From Saprospiraceae bacterium (GTDB lineage: Bacteria > Bacteroidota > Bacteroidia > Chitinophagales > Saprospiraceae), in the NCBI GenBank assembly GCA_026993525.1, contig JALWSS010000177.1:1-42367 (forward strand): a stretch of DNA of 42,367 nt. Direction: 5' to 3'. This document shows, in pieces, positions 1-7,617 of the stretch. Made by a program: the position numbers and the translations under genes. Positions within the stretch are counted from its first letter, which is position 1, and each line of letters opens with the position of its first letter. The notes under the pieces are model-generated. The model saw nothing but the letters and a program-made list of their open reading frames with translations, did not search any database and was not told the DNA's origin.

Positions 1-75
1 GGGAGAACCTAAGGTTCCGAATTCATTTCGGAACGGATTAATCCCGAGGCAAGCTCGGGACCGCTCTAACCAGCT
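1..75 (-). pseudogene. tRNA-Asn fragment interrupted by palindromes
   Basis: Three blocks match the intact tRNA-Asn gene at 118-191 in the same order: GAACCTA near 6-11 (T-arm), CGGATTAA at 34-41 (anticodon arm) and CCGCTCTAACCAGCT at 61-75 (D-arm; exact match to 164-178). Between them sit two palindromes, TTCCGAATTCATTTCGGAA at 15-33 and the 21-bp ATCCCGAG...CGGGAC type at 41-61. The anticodon arm and the acceptor 5' strand are lost, so it cannot fold as a tRNA. The window edge may cut further sequence. Reading it as a decayed tRNA copy is inference from the collinear matches. Confidence 0.5.
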
Positions 76-81
76 ATCACG

Positions 82-114
82 AAAAAAGCCCGGCAGTATT
101 CAACTACCGGGCTT
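82..114 (-). terminator. intrinsic terminator after tRNA-Asn
   Basis: On the minus strand the tRNA 3' CCA is followed directly by AAAGCCCGGTAGT, a five-base loop, ACTGCCGGGCTTTTTT. The stem is 13 bp and ends in a run of six T. It would end the tRNA transcript right after the mature 3' end. Confidence 0.85.
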
Positions 115-191
115 TGGCGCCCCCTCTAGGACTTGAACCTAGGACCTACGGATTAACAGTCCGCCGCTCTAACCAGCTGAGCTAAGGAGGC
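115..191 (-). tRNA. tRNA-Asn (anticodon GTT), CCA encoded
   Basis: The minus strand folds as a complete cloverleaf. The acceptor stem is GCCTCCT/AGGGGGC (one T-G pair), followed by TA, the D-arm GCTC-AGCTGGTTA-GAGC, the anticodon arm GCGGA-CTGTTAA-TCCGT, and the T-arm CTAGG-TTCAAGT-CCTAG. Loop positions 34-36 read GTT, which decodes asparagine. The discriminator G at 118 is followed by an encoded CCA (117-115). A strong terminator follows immediately, and a TACATTTG promoter lies about 110 bp upstream. Confidence 0.97.
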
Positions 192-200
192 CTATTTGCT

Positions 201-247
201 TTTTGCCGCTCTAACTCCCGAATTCATTTCGGGAAGCCAGGGAGGCC
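201..247 (-). pseudogene. second tRNA-Asn 5'-half fragment with palindrome
   Basis: CCGCTCTAAC at 206-215 and GGAGGCC at 241-247 match the D-arm and acceptor 5' strand of the neighbouring tRNA-Asn. The segment between them is replaced by the palindrome TCCCGAATTCATTTCGGGA (216-234) plus AGCCAG. The palindrome shares a 15-base core with the one at 15-33. This fragment lies between the predicted promoter and the intact tRNA, so it would be in the 5' part of the tRNA precursor. Confidence 0.45.
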
Positions 248-299
248 TTTTGTCTTGTGAAAAAGTGCTTTTAAGAACTTGCCTTTTCAAAGGCGGGTG

Positions 300-307
300 C
301 AAATGTA
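300..307 (-). promoter_or_regulatory. Bacteroidota -7 box upstream of tRNA-Asn
   Basis: The minus strand reads TACATTTG, an exact TAnnTTTG match. A TTG lies 22 bp upstream (330-332), within the TTG-N17-23-TAnnTTTG spacing described for Flavobacterium promoters. It points at the tRNA gene. Confidence 0.5.
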
Positions 308-377
308 TTACACTTTCAAAAAAAATGAACAATGGGCAGGGAAAATTTTATCCGGGGGGAGGTGTCGGGGCTCCCAA

Positions 378-2315
378 TCAGTTGAGTACCAGCGACAAGG
401 CTCCCAATACTTTGGCGTACAATTCTTCCGGTTTGAATGGTTTGGTGAGGTAATCGTTCATTCCAACCTTCAGGCAGCGTTCCTGCTCGGGAACTGAGGC
501 ATTGGCTGTAAGGGCGATAATCGGGACATTGCTGAATTTACGGATGGCCTGGGTGGCGTCAAATCCGTCCATCACGGGCATTTGAAGGTCCATCAATACG
601 AGATCGAAATGGTTTTGCTCCATCATTTCTACGCCCTTCTGCCCGTTGGCTGCTATTTCCACACTCACGTGCGGCGACCATGCGGTCAGTACTTTTTTGG
701 TGGTGATCTGGTTGATCGGATGGTCTTCCACCAGAAGGATTTTCACAGGTACATCCGGAACGCCTCCGGCCAGGAAACGGGCTTTACGGACGGCTTTTAC
801 CGGTACGGTGACCTGGAAGGAACTGCCCTGTCCCAACCTGGACTCAACATTAAGTTCTCCGTCCATCACCTGTACCAACTTGTTCACAATGGCGAGGCCG
901 AGTTTTTTATTATCGTTGTCTTTGTTCCGGGTGAGCAAATCATTGCTGTTCAGTATTTCTTCGAGTTCTTCTTCCCGGATGCCTGGTCCGCTGTCGTTCA
1001 CACTGAAATGCAGGTTCAGCTTACCACCGGTTGCACTTTCACCTCTGAAGGCAACCATTACCAGGCCTCCTTCCGGAGTGAATTTAATGGCGTTGTCGAG
1101 CAGGTTGTAAAGTACCTGATTGATCTTCCTGGGGTCTGCAATGATCTTTTCCGGCAATTGCGGAGCGAGTTCAAATTGCAGCCTGATCTGTTTAGCATCG
1201 GCTTTGATCTGCATCACATCGCCGATGCCCTTGACGAAGTCCTTCAGCACCACTTCTTCTTCCGTCACCTCCATGGTGTCTGATACCATCAAAGAGAAAT
1301 TAAGGAGGTTGTTGACAGCCACTGAAAGGTCAGACACAGAGGTTTTTAAATCGCCAAAAGAAGCCTGTTGCTGTGGGGTGAGCCCGGCGCTTTCCATCAG
1401 GTGCAGCAGGCTGGTCACGGAGGAAAGCGGCGTGCGGATGTTGAAGCTCATTTTGGCCAGCGCTTCTTCCTGAATGCTGGCGGTTTTCGAAGAAATGTTT
1501 TTCTCCAGCATGAGCTGCTCATTCAGCTTTCGTTCCGTAATGTCCTGAATTCCGCCTACAATCTGAATTTTGCCATTGGCAGAACCCATTTGCAATTTGG
1601 CGTGTACGGCAACATACCTGATGGCTTTGCCATCCACGATGATGCGGTGTTCGATGTGGTGCAGTTGTGTATTTTGGGAAGCCCTCTGGAAAAAGGCGTT
1701 CACGGCTTCCTTGTCTTCCGGGTGCACATACTCTTTGTAGGTTGACAAGGTCGGGATGATGGCCCCGGGTTTGAATCCGAGTATCCTGTACACCTCGTCG
1801 GTCCAGTGCATTTTGTTGGTTACCAGGTCCAATTCCCAGGTTCCCAGGCGTGCCATTTCCTGCACTTCCAGAAACCAGCGCCTGGCGCTTTCAAGCTCCT
1901 GTGCAGTTCTTGCCAGTTGTTGCTTTTCATTGGAACGTTGTATGGCGTATCGAATAGCCCGGCCGAGGAGTTTTCCGTCGAAATGGCCTTTTACCAGGTA
2001 ATCCTGGGCACCGGCCTTTACAGCTTGATTGCCAATGATTTCGTTGTTCATGCCGGTTGTCAGGATCACTGGTGCCTCAGGTGCTTTTTCCAGAAAAGTG
2101 GTCAGGGTTCTGAATCCATTGGAGTCGGGCAGGTTAAGATCCAGCAAGACCAGCCCAATGTCCCGCTTTTTCAACAATTCAAGTCCGCTGTGCAAAGTGT
2201 CTTCATGAAACAAGTCATACCGTATGCCTGCGTCTTCCAATCTCGATTTCATAATTGCCACATCACCCGGGTTGTCTTCTATGAGCAGAATGGGTATTCT
2301 CGACTTGCTGTTCAT
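378..2315 (-). CDS. hybrid histidine-kinase-like protein, H-box His replaced by Phe
   Basis: This is a 645-residue cytoplasmic signalling protein with no membrane segment. Order of domains: REC (about 7-125; acidic pair E13/D14, phospho-acceptor D59, K109), a short coiled linker, a PAS domain (about 150-265, ending in the typical GGIQDITERK), a dimerisation helix, a HATPase_c domain (about 388-505; N-box around N404-N408, G1 DSGPG at 441-445, G2 LGLAIV) and a C-terminal REC (about 524-640; D576, K625). The H-box reads KMSFNIRTPLS, where the family has MSHEIRTPL. F291 occupies the phospho-acceptor His position, and the codon is TTC on the coding strand. The ATP-binding half looks intact. It therefore probably cannot autophosphorylate in the usual way and may act as a binding-driven scaffold or regulator. 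It lies 28 bp after a single-domain response regulator on the same strand, so co-transcription is likely. Confidence 0.9.
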   Translation of the reverse strand: MNSKSRIPILLIEDNPGDVAIMKSRLEDAGIRYDLFHEDTLHSGLELLKKRDIGLVLLDLNLPDSNGFRTLTTFLEKAPEAPVILTTGMNNEIIGNQAVKAGAQDYLVKGHFDGKLLGRAIRYAIQRSNEKQQLARTAQELESARRWFLEVQEMARLGTWELDLVTNKMHWTDEVYRILGFKPGAIIPTLSTYKEYVHPEDKEAVNAFFQRASQNTQLHHIEHRIIVDGKAIRYVAVHAKLQMGSANGKIQIVGGIQDITERKLNEQLMLEKNISSKTASIQEEALAKMSFNIRTPLSSVTSLLHLMESAGLTPQQQASFGDLKTSVSDLSVAVNNLLNFSLMVSDTMEVTEEEVVLKDFVKGIGDVMQIKADAKQIRLQFELAPQLPEKIIADPRKINQVLYNLLDNAIKFTPEGGLVMVAFRGESATGGKLNLHFSVNDSGPGIREEELEEILNSNDLLTRNKDNDNKKLGLAIVNKLVQVMDGELNVESRLGQGSSFQVTVPVKAVRKARFLAGGVPDVPVKILLVEDHPINQITTKKVLTAWSPHVSVEIAANGQKGVEMMEQNHFDLVLMDLQMPVMDGFDATQAIRKFSNVPIIALTANASVPEQERCLKVGMNDYLTKPFKPEELYAKVLGALSLVLN

Positions 2316-2343
2316 AAAAATCAGTTTAATTGATAGTCAGAAT

Positions 2344-2793
2344 TCACTTGATCATCGTGGGCAGTACTGCCGTTTGCACCCAGAATTCCTCGATGGTTTG
2401 GATGATGTCGAAGAACCGGTCAAAATCCACGGGCTTGTTGATGTAGCTGTTTACATGCAGGTTGTAGCTTTTGAGAATGTCCTGCTGTGCATTGGAAGTG
2501 GTCAGCACCACGATGGGAATACACTTCAGATCAGGGTCAGATTTCACCTCCTGCAGGACTTCCCGGCCATCTTTCTTGGGCAGGTTGAGATCGAGGAGAA
2601 TCAAATCCGGAGTGACGACGTCCTGGTAGGGGGCCTCTTTGTGAAGAAACTTGATGGCTTCCAGACCATCCATCACCACTTCGAGGTTGACATTGTACTT
2701 ACCTTCTTTGAACGCCTCCTGGGCAAGTCTTACATCTCCGGGGTTGTCTTCGATAAGCAGGATGTTCACAGGTCTGAAGTTTTGCATATACAT
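2344..2793 (-). CDS. single-domain response regulator (Rcp1/CheY-like)
   Basis: A 149-residue stand-alone REC domain. It shows the acidic pocket E15/D16, the phospho-acceptor D68 in LILLDLNLP, T98/T99 and the conserved K120 in INKPVDF. Length, the GDVRLAQEAF helix and the long C-terminal helix resemble the Rcp1 group, which often partners phytochrome-type or PAS kinases. There is no output domain, so it must act by protein contact. It is the first gene of a two-gene unit with the kinase-like protein at 378-2315. A second Met is two codons in; no Shine-Dalgarno site helps to choose. A near match to the -7 motif (TACCTTGG) lies about 110-120 bp upstream. Confidence 0.93.
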   Translation of the reverse strand: MYMQNFRPVNILLIEDNPGDVRLAQEAFKEGKYNVNLEVVMDGLEAIKFLHKEAPYQDVVTPDLILLDLNLPKKDGREVLQEVKSDPDLKCIPIVVLTTSNAQQDILKSYNLHVNSYINKPVDFDRFFDIIQTIEEFWVQTAVLPTMIK

Positions 2794-2963
2794 GGTTGTT
2801 GGTTCGTTACCCGGTACAAGGCACCGGCAGGTGTTTATCCATTGATTCTCAAGCTGGGGGGAGAAAGGGTTAGGTGTCGGTGTCGGTGAGCAGCTTCAAG
2901 TGCTACCCAAGGTAAAACGAGGAAATAATTTCCACACCGGGAAGGTCATTGTAGATGGAGGCC

Positions 2964-2971
2964 TATTTTTG
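2964..2971 (+). promoter_or_regulatory. -7 box of polyprenyl synthase gene
   Basis: TATTTTTG is an exact TAnnTTTG match. A start around 2978 would give a leader of about 30 nt to the ATG at 3009. It would also exclude the upstream in-frame ATG at 2955, which supports the shorter protein. No good TTG is seen at the usual spacing. Confidence 0.45.
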
Positions 2972-3008
2972 CTTTCTTCAAAAATTTCCTTCCGGACAAG
3001 CTCAAAAA

Positions 3009-3986
3009 ATGCAAACATTACACCAAATACAATCAGAATTTCAAGAGTACCTCGATCAACAAACATTTGGCACTGAGCCCGACAACCTTTACCTGCCTGT
3101 CCGCTACATCATGTCATTGGGTGGCAAACGGCTTCGCCCGGCGGTTTTGCTGCTTTGTCATAAACTTTTCAATGACAACATTGCACCTGCAATGCCGGCC
3201 GCCCTGGCCATAGAAGTTTTTCACAATTTCACCCTGGTACATGACGACATCATGGATCAGGCCCCCCTGCGAAGGGGCCAACCGACAGTCCATCACAAGT
3301 ACGGCACCAACAAAGCCATCCTCTCCGGAGATGTGATGCTGGTGCTGGCATACCAATACCTGCTCCGCCTGGAAAACCCCGACCTGATCACCAACATTTC
3401 GAAGCTATTTACAAAGACCGCCATCGAAGTTTGCGAAGGCCAGCAAATGGACATGGATTTTGAGGAAAGGACGGATGTCACCGTTGATGAGTACATCCGG
3501 ATGATTGAACTAAAAACTTCTGTTTTGGTCGCTGCCGCAATGAAAATAGGAGCCCTGACCGGGGGGGCCGGTGAAAATGATGCAAAGCGACTTTATGAGT
3601 TTGGACGCAACCTCGGCATTGCGTTTCAATTGCAGGATGACCTGCTGGACAGCTTCGGCGATCCGGAAAAGTTCGGAAAACAGCCCGGCGGGGATATTCT
3701 TCAAAACAAAAAGACCTACCTGTTTTTGAAAGCCCTCGAACTTGCCGACGCCGACACCAAAACAGAATTGCTCAATTGGTACAGTGCCACTGATTTTGAC
3801 GAAGGAAAAAAAATTCAAAGCGTAAAAGGCATCTTTTCCAAACTGGAAATTCCTGCCCATACGGAACAGTTGAAAACGGCATTTGAGGAAAAAGCCCTGG
3901 GCCGGCTTTCCGGTCTGAACGTTTCACCTGACCGCATCGAATGGCTCAGAGCGTTTGCCAAAAGGCTGATGCAACGGAAATTCTGA
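3009..3986 (+). CDS. polyprenyl (isoprenyl) diphosphate synthase
   Basis: A 325-residue trans-isoprenyl diphosphate synthase. It condenses isopentenyl diphosphate onto an allylic diphosphate in the cytoplasm for quinone, carotenoid or other isoprenoid synthesis. Visible motifs are GGKRLRP (38-44), the first aspartate-rich motif DDIMD (79-83), GQ (143-144), KT (169-170) and the second aspartate-rich motif DDLLD (210-214), followed by GK. Phe lies five residues before the first motif, a position that limits chain length in short-chain enzymes. A C15-C20 product is possible, but chain length cannot be read reliably. An in-frame ATG lies 18 codons upstream, but that stretch overlaps the predicted promoter and lacks family similarity, so the start at 3009 is chosen. 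Confidence 0.93.
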   Translation: MQTLHQIQSEFQEYLDQQTFGTEPDNLYLPVRYIMSLGGKRLRPAVLLLCHKLFNDNIAPAMPAALAIEVFHNFTLVHDDIMDQAPLRRGQPTVHHKYGTNKAILSGDVMLVLAYQYLLRLENPDLITNISKLFTKTAIEVCEGQQMDMDFEERTDVTVDEYIRMIELKTSVLVAAAMKIGALTGGAGENDAKRLYEFGRNLGIAFQLQDDLLDSFGDPEKFGKQPGGDILQNKKTYLFLKALELADADTKTELLNWYSATDFDEGKKIQSVKGIFSKLEIPAHTEQLKTAFEEKALGRLSGLNVSPDRIEWLRAFAKRLMQRKF

Positions 3987-4340
3987 AAGAAAAAGGAGCA
4001 ACCACCGAAGTGGTCACCCCTCACACTATGAAACACTATATGATCCAATATGGAATGGAATGTTCAATACAGAATAAGCACCGCCTCAGCGGTCAGGCCA
4101 ATCAATCAACACCAGTAGAAGGGGTAGCGGATGAGTTTTCTCGGCGTCTTGCACAGCACCTGCGCACCGCTAAAATGCGCACTTTGTGCAGGATGTCACT
4201 TAACAATTTTGGCAGGAAAATGTAGCTCTGGCTCTTTTCAAATACCTTTGTGAGCCGTCGCTCATTCGCACCAACAATTTTTGGTTGCCGGATGTTTGCC
4301 CGAAGATCATATAAATCGCGGAAAAATAAAATTTGTTCTT
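3987..4340 (+). other. intergenic region with small hairpins
   Basis: No gene is recognised. An ACCGC-CTCA-GCGGT hairpin lies near 4079-4093, and TGAGC-CGTC-GCTCA lies at about 4251-4264. An exact TAnnTTTG box (TACCTTTG, 4243-4250) is the likely promoter of the downstream peptidase and would give a leader of about 85 nt. Confidence 0.4.
4243..4250 (+). promoter_or_regulatory. -7 box of M28 peptidase gene
   Basis: TACCTTTG is an exact TAnnTTTG match about 90 bp before the ATG at 4341. A small hairpin sits just after the expected start site. No -33 TTG is seen at good spacing, so this is a candidate only. Confidence 0.4.
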
Positions 4341-5567
4341 ATGAAATTTTTCAATCTGTTATTCTTCCTCCTCCTTTTCAGTGGAGGCTTGTTTGCACAG
4401 TCGCCCGACAAAGCGCTGCAACAAATGAAAGTGGATGTGGTGTACCTGGCCTCCAACCTGCTGGAAGGCCGGATGACCGGCGAAGAAGGCGAAAGGCTTG
4501 CCGCAGACTACATCGCTGCCCGTTTTGAGGAAATTGGCCTGAAACCCATGGGGCAAAATGGCTCCTGGTTCCACAATTTCAGATTTCACTACAACTCCAA
4601 CCCGCACGCTACCGAAGGCGGCATCGAAGGAACGGGTAAAAACGTTGTTGGATACCTCGACAACAATGCTCCTACAACGGTGATCATCGGTGCCCACTAC
4701 GACCACCTCGGTCATGGGCTGGACGGCTCCTCCCTTTACACCGGCGAACCGGCCGTGCACAACGGCGCCGATGACAATGCCAGCGGGGTAGCTTGCATGT
4801 TGTACCTGGCGGAATACCTCAAAAATTCCAACGCCAAAAACAACAACTACCTGTTCATTGGATTCTCCGGAGAGGAATTGGGCCTGTTCGGTTCCAAGCG
4901 ATTCACCGAAAACCCCACCATTGACCTGGGCAAAGTCAATTACATGCTGAACATGGACATGGTGGGCCGCCTCAACGAGGAAAAAGTTCTGGCCATCAAC
5001 GGTGCGGGCACTTCGCCGATGTGGAAAGAGGTGTTGCCAACCATCCAGGTGGATAGCATCAAAATCAAAACCACGGATAGCGGTATCGGGCCGTCCGATC
5101 AAACTTCTTTTTACCTTAAGGACATCCCTGTACTGCATTTCTTCACCGGTCAGCACACCGACTACCACAAGCCCAGCGATGACAGTGAGCTGGTCAATTA
5201 CGATGGATTGCATTCTGTCAGCAAGTTCATTGCAACGCTGGTTGAAACCCTGGACCAGAAAGGCAAACTGGCCTTTACAAAAACCAAAGACGAACAAAAG
5301 CAGGGCGCCAGTTTCAAGGTATCACTGGGTGTGATGCCCGATTACGTTTACGACGGAGAAGGCATGCGCATAGATGCCGTCATTGAAGGGAAACCCGCTG
5401 AAAAAGCCGGGCTGAAAGCCGGTGATGTGGTCGTAAAAATTGGCGATGTGGAAGTCAAAGACATTTACGACTACATGGAGGGCCTCTCAAAATTCAACAA
5501 AGGAGACAAAGCCACGGTGAAAGTGAAACGCAAGGACAAGGTGGTTGAGAAGGAGGTGGTGTTTTGA
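4341..5567 (+). CDS. secreted M28 zinc aminopeptidase with C-terminal PDZ
   Basis: A 408-residue exported peptidase of family M28. The start at 4341 is chosen because it begins a clean signal peptide (MKFFNLLFFLLLFSGGLFAQ, cleavage near residue 20). An upstream in-frame start would bury it. A PA-like insert is not evident. The zinc-binding set is complete: H119 in GAHYDHLG, the bridging D144 in NGADDNASG, the E178/E179 pair in FSGEELG, D206 in NMDMVG and H276 in the HTDYHKPSDD segment. A PDZ domain occupies about 325-408 (VIEGKPAEKAGLKAGDVVVKIG), a layout common in Bacteroidota M28 proteins. It probably trims peptides in the periplasm or outside the cell. An 8-bp tandem array starts a few bases after its stop. 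Confidence 0.93.
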   Translation: MKFFNLLFFLLLFSGGLFAQSPDKALQQMKVDVVYLASNLLEGRMTGEEGERLAADYIAARFEEIGLKPMGQNGSWFHNFRFHYNSNPHATEGGIEGTGKNVVGYLDNNAPTTVIIGAHYDHLGHGLDGSSLYTGEPAVHNGADDNASGVACMLYLAEYLKNSNAKNNNYLFIGFSGEELGLFGSKRFTENPTIDLGKVNYMLNMDMVGRLNEEKVLAINGAGTSPMWKEVLPTIQVDSIKIKTTDSGIGPSDQTSFYLKDIPVLHFFTGQHTDYHKPSDDSELVNYDGLHSVSKFIATLVETLDQKGKLAFTKTKDEQKQGASFKVSLGVMPDYVYDGEGMRIDAVIEGKPAEKAGLKAGDVVVKIGDVEVKDIYDYMEGLSKFNKGDKATVKVKRKDKVVEKEVVF

Positions 5568-5571
5568 GGTT

Positions 5572-5651
5572 GTTGATTTGTTGATTTGTTGAAGTGTTGA
5601 AGTGTTGAAGTGTTGAAGTGTTGAAGTGTTGAAGTGTTGAAGTGTTGAAGT
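5572..5651 (+). repeat. 8-bp tandem repeat right after a stop codon
   Basis: Ten contiguous 8-bp units: two of GTTGATTT (5572-5587) followed by eight identical GTTGAAGT (5588-5651). The array begins 4 bp after the peptidase stop codon. There are no spacers, so it is not a CRISPR. Similar short-period arrays follow alaS and cysM in this window. Confidence 0.95.
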
Positions 5652-5686
5652 CAGAAACAAGTTCAGCTTCTGAACTGGTTCAGACT

Positions 5687-5752
5687 TCAGGACTTGCGCA
5701 CCAACTTGCCCAGGTAGCCAAAAAACATGAGTATGGTCAGCAGGGTTAACAT
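5687..5752 (-). CDS. possible 21-residue hydrophobic micro-protein
   Basis: An ATG at 5752 opens a frame of 21 codons. It reads MLTLLTILMFFGYLGKLV followed by a short basic end (RKS), with an in-frame stop five codons upstream. One hydrophobic segment followed by K/R residues is the pattern of small inner-membrane peptides. No ribosome-binding site or promoter is visible, and a frame this short can arise by chance. The function is unknown. Confidence 0.2.
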   Translation of the reverse strand: MLTLLTILMFFGYLGKLVRKS

Positions 5753-5810
5753 GGCCGATAAGATTTATTGTTGGCAATTTGCGGGCGAGTGTGCAGGCTT
5801 CAAAAAATGA

Positions 5811-5847
5811 ATGCCCGAACAGGGATGCTTGTTACCTGTTCGGGCAT
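5811..5847. terminator. bidirectional terminator hairpin
   Basis: ATGCCCGAACAGG (5811-5823) pairs perfectly with CCTGTTCGGGCAT (5835-5847) across an 11-base loop. T-rich runs follow on both strands, TTTTT on plus and TTTTTTG on minus. It lies 26 bp beyond the end of the DUF885 gene and probably also ends rightward transcripts from the peptidase gene. Confidence 0.85.
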
Positions 5848-5873
5848 TTTTCTGGCTTTTTGTCGCAATGGGG

Positions 5874-7598
5874 TCAATGGTCCTTTTGACCGGCGATCCA
5901 TTGTTTTACGATTCGCTCGAGGGTGAACAAGGGTACCGAGCCGTTTTCCAGAACCAGGTCGTGGAAATCCCGGATGTCAAATTTGTCGCCGAGTTCTTTT
6001 TCTGCCAGTTGCCGCAATTCTCTGATCTTAAGCTCACCTATTTTATAGGAAACTGCCTGCCCCGGCCAACCGATGTAGCGGTCAATTTCCGTGGTGCACT
6101 CGTGCAAGGAAAGAGCAGTGTTGTCGGCCATGAAATCAATGGCTTGTTGTCTGGTCCAGCCCATGGCGTGCATGCCGGGATCCACCACCAGGCGACAGGC
6201 CCGCCACATTTCGTAGGTAAGTTTGCCGAATCGTTCATAGGGTGTGGTGTAAATGCCCATTTCCTCTCCCAGCCATTCACCGTACAGCGCCCAGCCTTCG
6301 CCGAAGGCACTGAGGTAGGTTCTCCGCCGGAATTGCGGAACGCCCTCCATTTCCTGTGCCAGGGAAATCTGCAGGTGGTGCCCCGGCACAGCTTCATGAA
6401 GCGTCAGAGAAGGCAGCACGTAGAGGGGCCTTGCGGGCAGGTTGTAGGTGTTGACCCAGTACTGCCCTGCCCTGCCGTTGGCCAGCGACCCCGGGCTGTA
6501 GCGGCCACCGGTATAGGTGGGAGCCAGCAACGCCGGCACCGGTGACACCCCGTAGGAATTGCGGGGCAGCTTGCCGAACCAGGCCGGCAATTTGCCGTCA
6601 ATTTTCTTCGCAATGAAGCTGGCTTCTTTTAGCAACTGTTCCGGGGAGGTGCAATAAAATTGCGGGTCGTTGCGAAGAAAATCCAGGAACTCCCGGAAAC
6701 TGCCCTCGAACCCCACCTCTTCTATGATGGCTTCCATTTCCTTCCGGATCCTGGCCACCTCTTTCTGACCCATTTCATAGACCTCCTCCGGGGTCATGTC
6801 CAGCGTGGTGAAATAATGGATGCGCTGTTCGTAGTATTGGCGGCCGCCGGGTTGGTCCGTTATGGCGATGCTTTCGGCTGCACCCGGTATGTACTTTTCC
6901 TTCCACAATTTTGCGAAGGCCAGGTAGGCCGGAGTGACCCTGGTAGCGATGACCTTTCTTGCTGTTGCTCGCAATGAATCTTGTTTTTCGGCCGGAATTG
7001 AATTTGGCAAATCCAGAAACGGCTTGTAAAAAGGACTCTTTTCCGGATAGGCAACCACGCATTGATCCACGATATTTTCCCTGCCGTTGAGGATGGCCTT
7101 TGGAGCAGTTCGTCCCTTTCCAAGGCCTTTTTGCATCAGGGCCATCTGCTGAAAAGCATAATCGAAAAACGCATCCATGCGCTTCAGGTAGCGCTCCAGG
7201 CTTTCGGGTGTTTTCTGTACCCTGCCGGCCTGCAGGATGAAATCGGTGTACCAGCCGCCTTCGGCGTTCAGGGGTACCAAATAGGCCTCGTTTTCAATTT
7301 CTGCGATCCGGTCTTCCAGAATGAACCGGAGCATTTCGTGGTTAATGCGCTGCTGGCGGTCCAATTTATTCACTTTTATTTTATCCAGCTTTTTCAACAA
7401 ATCCTGGTAAAAAGCCTTGCGCCGGGTAAAATCGTCCGGCTTCATGGACGGGAACAGGGGCTCGCTGAATTCGGCTTGCTGAAAAGCACTGTGGGCAGCT
7501 ATGACCTGAGCCAGCTTTTCGGCGGGCGATGACTGTGGCCGCGCTTTTTGTTGCGCAGCGAACACAACAAAAAGAAGCATGAATAGTGAACGGATCAT
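5874..7598 (-). CDS. DUF885 metal-binding hydrolase-like protein
   Basis: A 574-residue exported protein of the DUF885 family (PF05960), related to gluzincin peptidases. Residues 1-20 form a signal peptide (MIRSLFMLLFVVFAAQQKA). The metal site is HEAVPGHH (401-408), with E434 in the GEGWALYGE segment as likely third ligand. This arrangement recalls the carboxypeptidase Taq/M3-like fold. An earlier in-frame ATG at 7667 is rejected because it lies inside the upstream gene and would bury the signal peptide. It follows the CapA-like gene by 19 bp and is the last gene of a three-gene minus-strand unit, with a strong terminator behind it. The substrate is unknown; many DUF885 proteins are annotated only as putative peptidases. 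Confidence 0.88.
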   Translation of the reverse strand: MIRSLFMLLFVVFAAQQKARPQSSPAEKLAQVIAAHSAFQQAEFSEPLFPSMKPDDFTRRKAFYQDLLKKLDKIKVNKLDRQQRINHEMLRFILEDRIAEIENEAYLVPLNAEGGWYTDFILQAGRVQKTPESLERYLKRMDAFFDYAFQQMALMQKGLGKGRTAPKAILNGRENIVDQCVVAYPEKSPFYKPFLDLPNSIPAEKQDSLRATARKVIATRVTPAYLAFAKLWKEKYIPGAAESIAITDQPGGRQYYEQRIHYFTTLDMTPEEVYEMGQKEVARIRKEMEAIIEEVGFEGSFREFLDFLRNDPQFYCTSPEQLLKEASFIAKKIDGKLPAWFGKLPRNSYGVSPVPALLAPTYTGGRYSPGSLANGRAGQYWVNTYNLPARPLYVLPSLTLHEAVPGHHLQISLAQEMEGVPQFRRRTYLSAFGEGWALYGEWLGEEMGIYTTPYERFGKLTYEMWRACRLVVDPGMHAMGWTRQQAIDFMADNTALSLHECTTEIDRYIGWPGQAVSYKIGELKIRELRQLAEKELGDKFDIRDFHDLVLENGSVPLFTLERIVKQWIAGQKDH

Positions 7599-7617
7599 GG
7601 CAGTTGGGTTTGAAAAA

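Noticed and set aside
5572-5651. CRISPR-like array
   Set aside because: Units are only 8 bp and contiguous, with no spacers and no cas genes.
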